From Mastigias papua (taxonomy: Eukaryota > Cnidaria > Scyphozoa > Rhizostomeae > Mastigiidae), in NCBI GenBank assembly GCA_964019165.1, contig OZ025281.1, forward strand, positions 10,183,888 through 10,247,887: a stretch of 64,000 bases of DNA. Direction: 5' to 3'. Below, piece after piece: positions 37,112 through 51,690 of this stretch. A model generated the notes under the pieces. It ran no database searches, was not told the origin of the DNA, and was given only the letters and a program-made list of their open reading frames with translations. The position numbers were made by a program, and so were the translations under genes. Position 1 is the stretch's first letter. Each line of letters begins with the position of its first letter.

Positions 37112-37486
37112 GTATGTATACTATGAATATACCATAATGCTCATCATATGTCCTGAAAATCTGCCTCAATCTCAAGATATCTCAAACTTAGCTATATATA
37201 TATATCAGATACAACAGGCAAAAAGCTAACAGCCAATAACAAGCACGAAAAGTACAAAAGTGTGGTGGGTATGACACTCCACAAACCTTCATCTATTAGG
37301 GCAATCTGAAATCAATCGTAAATTAATGCTCTTCGGGAAAAGCTAGATCTATTAGAAAACTTTGAACCATTTGCGAGATACAAGATTGCCTATATTTCAA
37401 GATCTCCATCTCCCAAATATGAAGAAGGCAGAAATTTTGCCATACAATTGGATAATTGGAACCTTAGTCCTTCGTATGAACTGGCC

Positions 37487-37850
37487 ATGGGCAAGTGGCC
37501 AAGTGGTTAGCGCGTTTGACTGCTGAGCGGAACATCGATGGTTAGAGTCGAACCTCGGATCGTGGTTGGGATGCTCCCTCACTGTCCACCCAGAAGCAAA
37601 TGGGTACCTGGTGGCAACACTGGGGAAGTAAAGGCGGCTAGGGAAGGAACTGACCACCCTACCTCAATATATCGATGGCTCAGGATAAGTGTCCCTCTAA
37701 CGGGCACTCCCCAACGTACGAAATCGTACATGGGACTCACTTTTACTAATGAATTACTTATTGTCATTAGTCAATCCGACAAATTCAGCCCATCATTCCA
37801 TCCCCCCAACCCCTTTAAACGAAGTACCCTTAAATTTACGTGAGTGACTA
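37487..37850 (+). mobile_element. tRNA-derived SINE
   Basis: A tRNA-like head with A box TGGCCAAGTGG at 37496-37506 and a B-box-like GGTTAGAGTCG at 37540-37550, 44 nt apart as in tRNAs, followed by a unique body of about 280 bp. The B box has two changes from GGTTCGANTCC. No CCA or intact cloverleaf, so it is not a tRNA gene. It lies in predicted intron 2 of gene B. The 101-residue frame over it is not coding. Confidence 0.7.
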
Positions 37851-37870
37851 TAAATTTTGGCATTTAGTAT

Positions 37871-38219
37871 CAGTGGTGATTTCTAGGGAGGCGCGGGGGG
37901 GCGAAGCCCCCCTTGTTAACATAGACGCCGAGTTTGGGGGGGCGCAGCCCCCCCCCAAACAATTTTTGCTTTTTGGGTTTTGGAAAATTTACCATTATCC
38001 ACAAGTTAAAGTTTAAAGGCCTCATTTATAAAGGTTCTGATGTCAGTTGCATGCCAGGTGTTAATTCTCGTGTCCCCAGTGTCTCATCCAGCTGTTTCTA
38101 TTCTTTTAAAGTCTTGTAAACCAAATTTGCGCCAATGAAAATATGGGCGTGGTCACAAGAAACCACACCCCTTATGGTGGTGAGCCCCCCTTGTTAATCT
38201 TTTTTAGAAATCACCACTG
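37871..38219. mobile_element. hAT-type MITE with 8-bp target duplication
   Basis: 349 bp with terminal inverted repeats CAGTGGTGATTTCTA / TAGAAATCACCACTG. It is flanked by a perfect 8-bp direct repeat TTTAGTAT at 37863-37870 and 38220-38227. An 8-bp duplication and CAG-starting ends are the hallmark of hAT elements. Inside are GC-rich mini-hairpins (GGGGGGCGAAGCCCCCC and a similar one 40 bp on). No transposase, so non-autonomous. The perfect duplication suggests fairly recent insertion. Confidence 0.9.
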
Positions 38220-38296
38220 TTTAGTATGTAAGACAATATTTCTGTGAGCTGTTTTCTAGACGAGAATCACAAAATATTACTTTAATCTTAATTTAG

Positions 38297-38326
38297 TCAT
38301 TTTTGTGGTTGTCAAACTTAAAAAAT
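38297..38326 (+). CDS. gene B exon 3 candidate
   Basis: After acceptor CTTAATTTAG at 38296 the phase-1 frame reads V-IFVVVKLKK, which would continue the exon 2 helix and add a basic end. The frame stays open to a TAG near 38408, so the exon end is unclear. It does not closely match exon 3 of A or C. A different acceptor further right cannot be excluded. Confidence 0.28.
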
Positions 38327-38409
38327 TAGTACTATATCCTGTAACAGATCTTTTAGCAGCTACATCAAAGTTTCTTCGTGTTTCCGAAAATATATACCAA
38401 CATAGATAG

Positions 38410-41307
<2,898 letters not shown>

Positions 41308-41309
41308 GA

Positions 41310-41535
41310 TCAGTAGCTAGCGAGTAACCAGGATTTCTCCTTTGTCGGTGCAAACAGAAAGGTTGATATAATGCTCAGAAAAACCAGGAGAAAATTAAAA
41401 TTTGCCACCACCTGGGATCGAACCAGGGTCTCTCGCATTCCGGGCAAGCGTAATTCAAGTAAACAATGGCTAATAGGTGCCAATTTGCCAATCATACGGC
41501 TAACTGGACACAGTATTCATCATATCACGTATATC

Positions 41536-41540
<5 letters not shown>
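41310..41540 (-). mobile_element. tRNA-derived SINE, minus strand
   Basis: On the minus strand an A-box-like TGGCAAATTGG (41480-41490) is followed by a perfect T-arm, CCTGG-TTCGATC-CCAGG (41411-41427), holding a consensus B box GGTTCGATCCC. The A-to-B spacing is 66 nt, longer than the usual 44, so the anticodon region is enlarged or rearranged. Both sides abut (TA)n arrays. Not a functional tRNA: the acceptor stem does not close. Confidence 0.6.
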
Positions 41541-41581
<41 letters not shown>

Positions 41582-41662
41582 GATATACGTGATATGATGA
41601 ATACTGTGTCCAGTTAGCCGTATGATTGGCAAATTGGCCCCTATTAGCCATTGTTTACTTGA
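41455..41662. repeat. 88-bp-arm palindrome around (TA)n
   Basis: Left arm from 41455 (TCAAGTAAACAATGGC...) and right arm to 41662 (...GCCATTGTTTACTTGA) are inverted repeats with one mismatch (GGTGCC against GGCCCC); the centre is (TA)n at 41540-41577. The right arm is thus the head of the same SINE in plus orientation, so two SINE copies lie head to head with their 5' ends at the TA array. Confidence 0.9.
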
Positions 41663-42128
41663 AGAGTCCAAGTGAGAAGATACGCTCTTTTTGTGTACAC
41701 AATACTTTGTTTTGAGTCTTTATGTAAACTGATTCCAAAACTCTTAAATGAAAGGATGATCTTGCTTGCCCTATGATCCGAAAATTATCGTCTGAATATG
41801 TTTTGGCGCATTCTGGGTTTCTAATGAGATGTTTCAATGAGATCGTTGATGTGAAGCTCGGTACGTAGGGTGCACTACACAGAGACTAGCAGACAGGATA
41901 AAACAACATGCACCCACAAGCATCAGGACGAAAAACACTATAGTAAGGGAACAGCCATTTCGTATGCGTAAAAACTCTAATTCTAAATGAAAAGTGATTC
42001 AACCATAGGAAAAAATCTCACTAAAAACCCAGAATGCGCCAAAACATATTCAGAAAGTAAAACATAGAGAAATTTAACAATATCCGTTCCTTTGCTCTAA
42101 ATGGTTTGATTTATTATCTTCATCAGTT

Positions 42129-42130
<2 letters not shown>

Positions 42131-42210
<80 letters not shown>
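42131..42210. repeat. (TA)n microsatellite
   Basis: Pure TA array of about 40 units. Confidence 0.98.
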
Positions 42211-42213
<3 letters not shown>

Positions 42214-42214
42214 T

Positions 42215-43250
42215 TATTTATAGCTATTTATATGCATATTTACAAATATATAATTTCATACTAAACAGCATATACTTGCTGATCTATGACAAGTGCCACT
42301 TATTTTGGGCTGCTTGCACAATCCAGATCATAGATACAAAAAATTCAGTGTAAGGCACTTTCTACACTATTAAAAGGCATGGTCAAGTACAGCGGATGTG
42401 TGAGCATTGCCCACACCAGTTAGTAATTATTATTTATTATTTATAAATAAATCCACAGGCATAAAGCGTCTGTTGGATGGTCCTACAAATATAGTTTAAT
42501 ACATGCACAGGTGCTTTAAGCTGCATTATTGGTAGCTGCAGTAGAAGCAGTGTAACAGCAGCATCATTGGAAGTTGAAAGACAAATTTTAGAACAATTTT
42601 ATTTACTCTGTACTCTAATTTGCAAACCATTAAGCAACACTGAAGATGTTTACCTCTTTATCAACATAAGGTATGCCCTAACAAGTTATATAGCATCAGC
42701 TAGGTCTTTAAGTCCTAATTCAAGTGTCAAATTTTTGTCAATACTTGATACGGCACGCAATTTCAAAACTGTGCACTAAGCAATTGCTGTTCCACACCAG
42801 TCAAGTACATTTTGCAACTAGATGTCATTCTAGACCTGATCCAAACCAATTACTATGAAACCTGTTTTCTAAATGATAAGAATATCATAATTTAGAAAAG
42901 AGTGTGCACATACCATATCCCAGCACAGAACATCTCTAGCACTTAGAAATCAGCAAGTGCTGATGGTCATGACATGACAGGACAGTCTAGATTTATAAAT
43001 ATTCTTTGGATTTGCTAGTCCAAAGTCGGAACTATGTGGAAGAGGCAGAGATGCTTAAAGAAAAATAAGCTACTAAGAGTGTCTCAATTAGCCTTTCATG
43101 TAGGGAATGTGCAAGAAGTGCCCCTCTAAGTTCCATGAAATTCTTTTCAACAGCCATGTCTACAGGAATCAAATTACTTGGCAATAATAGACACTAAAAG
43201 AGACACATGCTTTGATATAGTTAATCAAACTAGCATTGTGTGTAGCAATA
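42215..43250. other. unassigned sequence left of the gene C duplication block
   Basis: No coding, RNA or repeat recognised, apart from a short (TTTAT)-rich tract near 42425-42450. Confidence 0.4.
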
Positions 43251-43305
43251 ACAATTCTATAATGAAGACAAGAGTTTTCCTTTTCTACATGTTCAATTTA
43301 CAAGT

Positions 43306-44240
43306 TTGTTAGAAATATGCTCTAAAGTATCCTTGAAATCAAGCATGCTCCCCTTGAGCATCATTTGTTGTACCCTTAATGTTAGAAGAAAAGAAATTCC
43401 AAATAATTGTCATGAAACAGTATTCATACTGCACACATAGGAATTTCTGCTGTATTCCTTTGATCTATGGAACAATACCTTACCTCCCAATAACCCCATG
43501 GTAGTAAGAGGATTATCATCATAATACTATTTACCATATTATGGCTCTTATTGTCCACATCCACATGGCATTCTCAATCAATAGTTAAACTTAGCAGGTG
43601 CTACCTTCATGATTAGTTTACCTAAATAGGTAAAGAGTTCCCACTTTAAGAAAAGTTATCTCCATACAAATTTCTGACATATGATGTACTGTTTTTCCAG
43701 ACTGGAACTAGTACAGGGAGTGTCCAAGACTTTGTGCATTTTGTATTGCAACATAAAGCAAAGAAAGCTAGTGTACACCATCTTTGAAGATGTCATGGGA
43801 AAACATCAAGGTTTCCAGTCTGTACTTTAGTGTATTGTTCTAATTTCTGTAACTTGTCTTAATGTAACATTTATACATTAGTTAGTTTTTATGATTTCTG
43901 TATGCAGCTGTATTTTCAAAATGAAATGGAAGTGAACTGAACTAAACTTGTAAGAGCAAACCATTACAGCATAAGTTAAAGTTATGACACTGGCCCAACT
44001 CGCCGCTGAACGATCGTTTGTTTTACAATTATTAGTGTAGAAACGAGTATGGATATACTAAGTAAAGTATAAAGATTCTAGCATTTCAGTTAAATGGCCA
44101 ATGGTGGCCCGCCATCAAGGCGGTTATACTAGTAAAGGCGACATGTTGCTGGGGGGACAATCTCATAAACAGGTGGCGCTACTACAATGGAGGGTGTGAT
44201 GGCAAAGAAGACATCAAAAGACATCAGATGGCATATGATA
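43306..44240. repeat. duplicated block upstream of gene C (matches 9216-9830)
   Basis: Homologous to the left block of gene A, including the remains of the older Penelope-like relic next to it. It is longer here because of small insertions (about 43610-44030). Confidence 0.65.
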
Positions 44241-44538
44241 AATGGGAGTTTACTTTATATTTCAGAGATGTGCACTAGTACGGCGAATTTGCAAAAGTCT
44301 GTCATGAAGAGTTAGCAGCTGGTCTGAGTTGGTCAAGTGACATGCCGTACAAGTACATAAATTGGAACTATGCTTACACTCAAGTACGATTCGTAATAGT
44401 CTGGATCAAAGAATGGTTCAAAAACATTCCGCTATGAGTAATTCCTTGTATGTTCACTTATTCCAAAATCTCCTTTTTTCTGTTACTCAGGAGTATAGGA
44501 CTTGTTTCGCGGGAATTTCCAATGGCGAATATGCGACA

Positions 44539-44567
44539 ACGAGGCTAATGCAATCATAATGAGGCAA
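44539..44567 (+). promoter_or_regulatory. distal GAGGC block, gene C
   Basis: ACGAGGCTA, six variable bases, ATCATAATGAGGCAA; 874 bp before the ATG. In gene A the distance is 878 bp. Confidence 0.5.
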
Positions 44568-45296
44568 CAGGGTATTCAGCGGTAACACGCAATGGAAACA
44601 AAGCAGCAAAGGTATAGTAGGTGTTCTGGAACTGTCCTTGCTCCAGTACGCAAATAGCCATGGGCGACAAAAATAAAACATCAGTGGAAGTATGCTGTGG
44701 ATTTTTAATAAAATTTTTATACATGAAGTTCCCAATCTTGCATTTACTTGGACAGCTAAGGAATTATTTAGATCTTTTTCGTAGTTCATGAATGGGGGAG
44801 AATCCGTTATGGAGCCTGTTGCTAGTATTACAGTGAAATAGCCGATAGCTATTGAAATAGGGGTGGAAACAAAAGTATTTTTCATTTTGATACTATACTT
44901 CAAAGCCTATAATTACATTCGCCTACTTTTGAAACCGTATGGTTGTAAATATAGATACGATGAGATTCATTTTTAGCTTATCCGATAGCATACCGAATAT
45001 ATCGTAAAAAATCACAATTTTGACCAGTTTCTTTGATCATCTAAAATTGCTTCTTGTCCCTATTATGCCTAATTTCACAATTTCTCGTCACTCGGAGATA
45101 GCACCCCTGAAGATTTGAAACAGACCTCTACTGAGTATCCACTGACTAGTGTCCAATTTTTCTACTCTGAGAGCAAACTAGTTGCAACCAATTTACAAGA
45201 GACATAGATGGTGCTGTTTTTAATGCTTAAATTCTTAGGAACATAGCCATCACATCGTTTATTTCGATCTGATGAAACCGAGGATAGTCCGCTGAT

Positions 45297-45339
45297 CTTC
45301 CCCTCCGCATATACCCGTTACACCAAGGGGATGTCCAAA
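45297..45339 (+). promoter_or_regulatory. proximal conserved block, gene C
   Basis: TTCCCCTCCGCATATACCCG, then TTACACCAAGGGGATGTCCAA; it ends 102 bp before the ATG. Aligns with the blocks of genes A and B. Confidence 0.55.
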
Positions 45340-45440
45340 TGCAAGCGCTTAAAAGAGTAAGTTCAATCTAGCGATATTCTGTTTGGAATTTAAAAGTTTG
45401 AAGATAAATCTTAAGCAAAAAGACAGAAATTATCTGTAAT

Positions 45441-45480
45441 ATGCCTGGTTACGATAATCCACATCCACCTGCTCCTTCTG
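45441..45480 (+). CDS. gene C exon 1: N-terminus of predicted membrane micropeptide
   Basis: 40-nt coding exon: MPGYDNPHPPAPS plus the first base of a Gly codon, then donor GTAAGT at 45481 (phase 1). Joined to 60002-60061 and 63690-63724 it gives a complete 44-residue protein: a proline-rich head, SSSDGS, a helix of about 24 residues (VLVVVGIVAIVG, VAVGIGIYVA) and a terminal Ser. The helix has Gly-x-x-x-Gly-like spacing, which favours helix packing. No signal peptide and no cysteines. Intron 1 is about 14.5 kb and holds LINEs, a Mutator relic and (GAT)n repeats. The best-supported member, since all three exons keep phase and end in a stop. Function unknown. Confidence 0.68.
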
Positions 45481-45519
45481 GTAAGTAAATGAAGGTGCAG
45501 TTTTCTCTCTTGCTTCATA

Positions 45520-48500
45520 TTCAAAGCATTTATGTATATGTGAACACTATTCGAATCTGCATTATTGCATTGCATTTTTCTGAGATAAAATGACATAATG
45601 AAATGTCATCGTACACTTTGCTTTTCAAATTTAACCTTGTGAGAAAGTTAATTGCATCTTTTTAGAAATAGCTGAGGATTGCTTGTAGGTTTTGCATTAA
45701 AATTAATATACAATTGAATTGCCAACTATGCATATTTAGCGGCTAGAATCTTCGGATACCGCATGCCTTAATATTGCTGATATACTATGGAGAGGTTTAG
45801 CCACTGATGCACCCAGTAAACTAGTAAATTGGCGACAAAAGCAAACTTGTCCGGTTAATTGGGGAATTGCTTTCAAATACGAGGATACATCTTTATTCTA
45901 TTGACATTCATAAATCTCAATGTGGTGCTGTATTTTGCAACTATAGTTCTCGTGTGTATATAGGGATCATTGTGCCAGAAGGGCTGAAGTGGAAGCGCCT
46001 CCAAATCGGTGTGATTGACCTCTCAGTTATAGTATTTTGTCCCTAGTATATGGCTCTATCTTCCCTTTTATGTTATGGCCAGTTACACTCATTGCTGAAA
46101 GCGAGAGCAGACAAACATTCTCTGATCATTGTTTGAGCTTTCTACTGTAAAATATTTCAAAAGAGTTATTCATCAGGCAATCGAATTTCAAATGTACTTA
46201 GATATAGCAAGGAGTCAGTGAAAAAGTTGCACTTAAACTACTTTCTTTTAACTGTTGATAAAATATGACAACTTGCATGTGTGTTCCAAAACACAATATG
46301 CCATTTACAGACTTGAAAGGGGTACATATGAAGTAACATTTAGGTTTAGACCAATCGTTCATTGGAGAGTTGTTCGCCAATAGGACAGTTTGAAAGAAAA
46401 CGTAAATCTCAAACTAGCCAAAGGATTGTGAAGTGGATAATTCTGTCTAACTTTTTGGATTATCAATCTCCAACTGGAACCTTTTACCGCAGTTTGAGCC
46501 TGGAAGTAAGTATGACACAAATTGGTGTGTTAGAATTTGGCTTCTAGTCTTCCTTCCTCCAAATGTGCCTATACTTTGTAAGGAGTGTTGTCTAAACATA
46601 TATATATATATAAGTTGCAGAAAATTTTTCAGCATTTTGCAGATGGTGAGACTACTGAAAGAACTAGAATTTAAACAGTTGACAAATCTATTTCAGAAAA
46701 ATCTGCAAATGTATCACCGATGACCCCGTCTACTCCCCTTTAGTTTTTGGCACAGTAATATTCTAGTAGATAAAACATATTGTAACTTTCAGACACGTAA
46801 ATGCCCTTTCCGATGTGCATGCTTTGGAAAATGAATAGAATACAAATGTCAGGGGCACATTTTGGAGGTATGTGTGGACTGGGGACGAATTACTTTGTCA
46901 TGTGATAGGTGAGAATAGAGAAAATGTCTGAAAGGAGAATGACATTTGACAATAGAGGTTAGAGGTTGAAAATCGGTAAAGTCACGAATGAGTACGCGAT
47001 TTGTAGGCTGTTTATTGGATCTAGAATTATACATTGCAAACAAGCCTTTAAATATATCATGAATAGTATGTATTTATACATATTTATTTAAAGGTTAAAA
47101 TGGCTGTATTTATAGGCTTCTATTCATCTATAGGAATTTCGGCTTTGAAGTAAAAACTAGCGTTTGACCAGTAGGAATGGCTATTTGGGTTCAAGTATTA
47201 CTTGTTTTATTAGGACATGGCTGATAGAAATGTTTAGTTTATACCCTTCAAATAGTTCGGAAATTCTAAGAGCATCTTTTTGTTCAATATTTTCCGTCAT
47301 GCTACTCAAGAACCAATACTATAGAATATAGACATAAAGCTAATGAAGGTTAATAAATGAGGAAAATACAGTTATGTGACAAAGAATATGCCATAGGTTA
47401 ATGGAGTTAATAGAAATCTAATTGAGTTTTATCCAAAAAGCCTACTGTATATTCGTCTTCAGTTGCTCTTTCAAACTTTGTCATGGATACTGGCTCAGGC
47501 TTCTAAAACATTTTCAGGGAATACACGAGAACAAAGTCATAAAGTAAGCACAGTACATTTAGACTCATGAAAAACCAAAAATGACCAGAAAACACTTGGC
47601 ATACCATATACCATAGTATGGCAGCTTTTATAATCAGTCATTGTGTCTTTCATCAAGAGAAAGTAACTAACAGCTTTGGTTAAAACTGATTATAGAAAGC
47701 AACTCAAAACGAGTGCAAATAGACATCCCATAATGTTTAGAGCATGTTATGGATTGCCTTTTGAAGCTGCAAAATAGATTGCAAGTCAAATCCAATAAAT
47801 GCTATGTTCAATGTCTACGGGGAGGCCAATGATTTAGCGAAGTAGTCTATAGATTATGCATATTATTTAAAATGATATGTAATAAGTGTCACTATCAAAT
47901 TAAGTTGAGAGATACAAAACAAATTAAGCTACGAAAGAGAGATGGCAAGTATTAGAAAAGCAAATTTTATGCAATTTCGCTTCAAAGCTTACAATTTCAT
48001 TATACCTAAGATTTAATATATTAAATGCACGTGCCTTTCATAACTGATCATGAGTTATGCAAAGCTACAATATGCAATATTTTTGCAACAGTTTGCTCAA
48101 CAGCAGTTCATGTAACTTTTCTAGCAAATTATTCCAAAGTTATAAAGAATTAGGAATATTTTCTCTGATATGATCTTTAAAAGAAATTTAGCAGGTAAAT
48201 TTCTTAATATAGCTTCTCCTCTCTTACAACTCTGTTGTGCCACTGTACATTTTGGAATAAAGTTCGACATTGACAGGGTAAGATAACCTGTACCGAATAC
48301 ATCTCAACAATCGTATTCCATTTCATAAAATACAACCGTACAGATCATTTCATTCGCTGCATGAGCTTTCCAACCATACGTTGCCAAGTGGATTTAGATT
48401 ATTTGTTATCACAATCCTACCTTAACTCTTCTTAAAGGTCATGTTAACGAATGAACTTCAAACCATGTTGAAAGCTAATTTTATGAATCAAGATGACATC

Positions 48501-49800
48501 ACCACCATAGGAATGTCTATTATGGTATTTTTGAACTCATGAGGATCAAGAAAGAGACTATGAAAGTATCAAGAAAATCAATTATACAGAGTAACTCAAA
48601 TGACATCGAATGAATTCTACTGTGCCATCTAAGGTAGGAGAATGCTCAATGTTGTTTGGTCCCCATATTGGGTGATACTTATTATTTAGCATTTCATCAC
48701 ACAGTAGCAACAATTAATCATAGGCTGGAAAATCAATAGACAGGTCGATGGGTAGCATAACAGTCATTTAATTAAATACTACAATGAAACTTCATTTAAT
48801 ACCCTTCCATTTGGAATCATTCGGGCTCATGTATTTAACTGATTGGCACAAAGCTACCCTACTACAAACCGCAAAGATAAGAAAGGGAAGGGGCCGCTGC
48901 TATTTACTATCTATGCATTCATCGTTTGAAGAATTCTACAACAGTCAGACTCGAATACAATCTTACTGATAAACCTAAATCGGATTCTTTAGTGGATATT
49001 ACTTTATGATTAACAGAAATTGGAAACTTGCAGAGTAAAAAGAAAATACGAGGACATGCATATAGCGGTAGTGTCTTAAACATCATTTTATAGTATTAAG
49101 GCTTCCCCGCACCTTCCAAGCGTCTGAAAGGAGTGTCAGCCAAAACATTGCGGATTAAGGCCCCAGACCTCCTAGCCTTTAGAATCAATCCCAGCATATT
49201 TTTCCTAGCAATGCCACTGCCTACAAAATAAGACCACTGGTTTAAATTTTCATTTCCTCTTTGATACTCTTCCTATCAGTATTTGAAACAGTAACAGACT
49301 TTTGCCACTAATTGGATGTTGGTGTCTCTTACAAAAGCTATAGGAGATCTGCAAAAACCGTTTTCACGAATCGATAGAGAACTCTCAAGTCTATAGGCAA
49401 CCATTATATCGATTCTATGTCTAGCTTAAAATATACACATATGTAAACGTACGCAAATCTAAATTGATAATTAATGTAACATAAAAAGAAATATATTTTA
49501 ATTCTATTAGCGATCTAACATTAAATAGAACTAATTTCTATACACATATTTACATACACTGCATTTACAGCTAGGGCCCTCCCACTTTTTAAGCATAGTT
49601 TTAGGGATATCAAGATTCCCTGCCGATTTCATATGATTTGTTTGGCAATCCATACCATACATGAGGTTCTAGGGATCGGAGGCTGTTTGAACCAAAGGTA
49701 ACTTGATGTGATCTATAATGTTGCAAATTGTTGGTATCTTTTAATAAGTAACTAGAAGATTTTACTTTGAAAATGTCTTGTATGAAGGAGGGGTTTAGTT
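45520..49800. other. AT-rich intron 1 sequence of gene C, nothing recognised
   Basis: Only scattered short frames, a short (TA)n at about 46599-46612, and no coding, RNA or transposon ends that I could support. Confidence 0.45.
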
Positions 49801-49824
49801 TTTTCAGAGTTATGGAAAATTTCA

Positions 49825-50955
49825 ATGTACAGGAATGGTAATGGTAAGCTTGAAGCATATGGCTTCGCTTTGGACAGTTTGAATTTAATGAATAGCTACC
49901 TCACAAATAGACTACAAAGGGTTAAAGTAAATGGAACTTATAGTAGCTGGCAACAAGTAAAATCTGGTGTCCCACAGGGCTCAGTTCTAGGGCCTTTGCT
50001 ATTCAATTTATTTATTAACGATTTCATTTACGTCATCGAAGACTCAGAGGTTTGCAACTTCGCTGATGATAATACTATCTACGCATTTGATGATAATATA
50101 GAAACCATTTTAAGACTGCTCAAAGGATGTAAATAATGCCTTACAATGGTTTAAAAACAACCAAATGGCAGCAAACCCAGACAAATTTCAGGTGATCTTT
50201 ATGGGCCTTGAAAAAGGTCAAAAATTGAGTCTGGAAATAAATGGTATATCTATAAGGACAACTGAGGAGGTTAAACTTCTTGGAATAACCATTGACTCAA
50301 AGTTGCAATTTCAGAATCATGTGGAAGCTATTTGTAAAACGGCAAACCAAAAGGTAAAGGCGTTCTCTCCAATAGCTGGGTATCTGCAAAAGCACAAAGC
50401 ATATGTACTGTACAAGACTTTTATAAGGTCAAGTTTCAACTATTGTCCACTGATATGGATGTTTTGTGGTAAAACAGCAAATAATAGAATAAATCAGTTG
50501 CACAAGCGCGCCTTGAGAGTCCTCCAAAATGACTATACAGCTACATTTGAAGATCTACTAGAAAAATCGGAAGAAGTAACGGTCCATTGTAGTAACCTAC
50601 AAAAGCTGATGATTGAAATATATGAATGTACCAATCATATTGGCCCTGCTGTCTTGACAGAGTTCTTTACAACTAAAGAAATAATCTATGATCTGAGAAT
50701 AAAAAATCTCCTCCAGATACCAAAAGTAAAAACATCCTCGTATGGACAAAGCTCCCTATCGTTTAGAGTCTTTCAGACAGCATAAAATCGGCTCAAAATA
50801 GTAAAGGATTTAAAACAATGATCAAAAACTGGAAGGGAGAAAATTGTACCTGTATTATTTGTAAATAAAAATATTGTAATTAAATAGTTGGTGTATATTA
50901 GTTTATTTTTGAACTACGTTTTTTACCAACTGTAAATAAATTAGTTATTATTATT
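49825..50955 (+). mobile_element. LINE family B copy with (ATT)n tail
   Basis: 5'-truncated at RT motif A's right side. 49825-50136 has [39 protein letters not shown] and [11 protein letters not shown] (F-A-D-D intact). After one frameshift, 50165-50785 (206 residues) carries NPDKFQVIFMG, LLGITIDSKLQFQNHV, FNYCPLIWMFCGK, RALRVLQNDY, then the C-terminal NLQKLMIEIYE. Another frame shift precedes the C-T-C-x-I-C end (about 50850). It ends in (ATT)n at 50943-50965. Confidence 0.85.
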
Positions 50956-51690
50956 ATTATTATTAATCGGAAAGCATGCATAGTACACCTTCCTGACTTC
51001 GAAAGTAAATCACCATATGCACTAAGTTCATCATTATATAGAAATTTAATGGCACGTTCTTGCAGTTTTTCAATTTTCTGTAAGGAATTAGTCGATGAGA
51101 AGTGCCATACTAAAGGGCAATAAAAATCAAAATTAGAATAGATGAAGCTCTGGACTAGAATCCTTTGTTCATCAAAACTAAAAAATCTTTTAGGTCTCTT
51201 AGAACATTGTGTTGTGGATCCAGCTTTTCTACAAATTTCAGATTGCTTCACCAAAATCTAGCTTTTAGTCTAGGTAGATTCCTAGTAGCTTTACCGTTTT
51301 TTCCAATTTTATTAGTTCAGCTTTGATATTTAAATTTTCTCCACTTGTGTTAGTTAGATCCTTTCTAATAAGGATTGCTTGAAACTTTTCTGGATTAGCT
51401 ATCATTTTATTTTGTTTAAGCCAATTCAAAGCTACTCAAGCTTCTTTCTCAAGTACCCCAATCAAATTTGAAAAAGTCTTGGAAAAAAGCCGGAGTATTA
51501 TCATTAGCCTAGTTATATGGAGTTGCCTGTTTGATGAATAGAAATAGATCAATAATGTAGGAATTGAATACACTGGGGCCCAAAACAGAACCCTGAGGCA
51601 CACCTGATAAAATAGTTTGGAAGGAAGAATACGTATTACTGAAACTTCAAACAAATAATCTCCATTTGCAAGTTTCTGAGCTACTGCATT
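50956..51690 (-). pseudogene. LINE family C fragment, minus strand
   Basis: 51436-51654 reads GVLFWAPVYSI in one frame; shifted, it contains the [20 protein letters not shown] turn. 50898-51254 reads EICRKAGSTTQ, RFFSFDEQRILVQSFIYSNF, CPLVWHFSSTNSLQKIEKLQ and ERAIKFLYND. This is a Jockey-superfamily LINE C-terminus different from family B. It meets the (ATT)n tail of the plus-strand family B copy, so the two elements are tail to tail. Confidence 0.7.

Larger units (their letters stand above)
44360..45440 (+). promoter_or_regulatory. conserved 5' region of gene C
   Basis: Collinear with 11440-12510 upstream of gene A. The distal GAGGC block is at 44539-44567, AGCCGATAGCTAT at about 44840, AAACCGTATGGTTGTAAAT at about 44930, and the proximal block at 45297-45339. 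The 138-residue minus-strand frame across it is a by-product. Confidence 0.6.

Noticed and set aside
37487..37562. tRNA gene
   Set aside because: A and B boxes are present but the B box is changed, the acceptor stem does not pair and a SINE body follows.
37538..37843. 101-residue frame (+) and 86/62-residue frames (-)
   Set aside because: All fall within the tRNA-derived SINE body.
41405..41495. tRNA gene on the minus strand
   Set aside because: Perfect T-arm but 66-nt A-to-B spacing and no closing acceptor stem; fits a SINE head.
44487..44903. 138-residue minus-strand frame
   Set aside because: Covers the conserved 5' region of gene C; the matching region before gene A has no such frame, so coding is not conserved.
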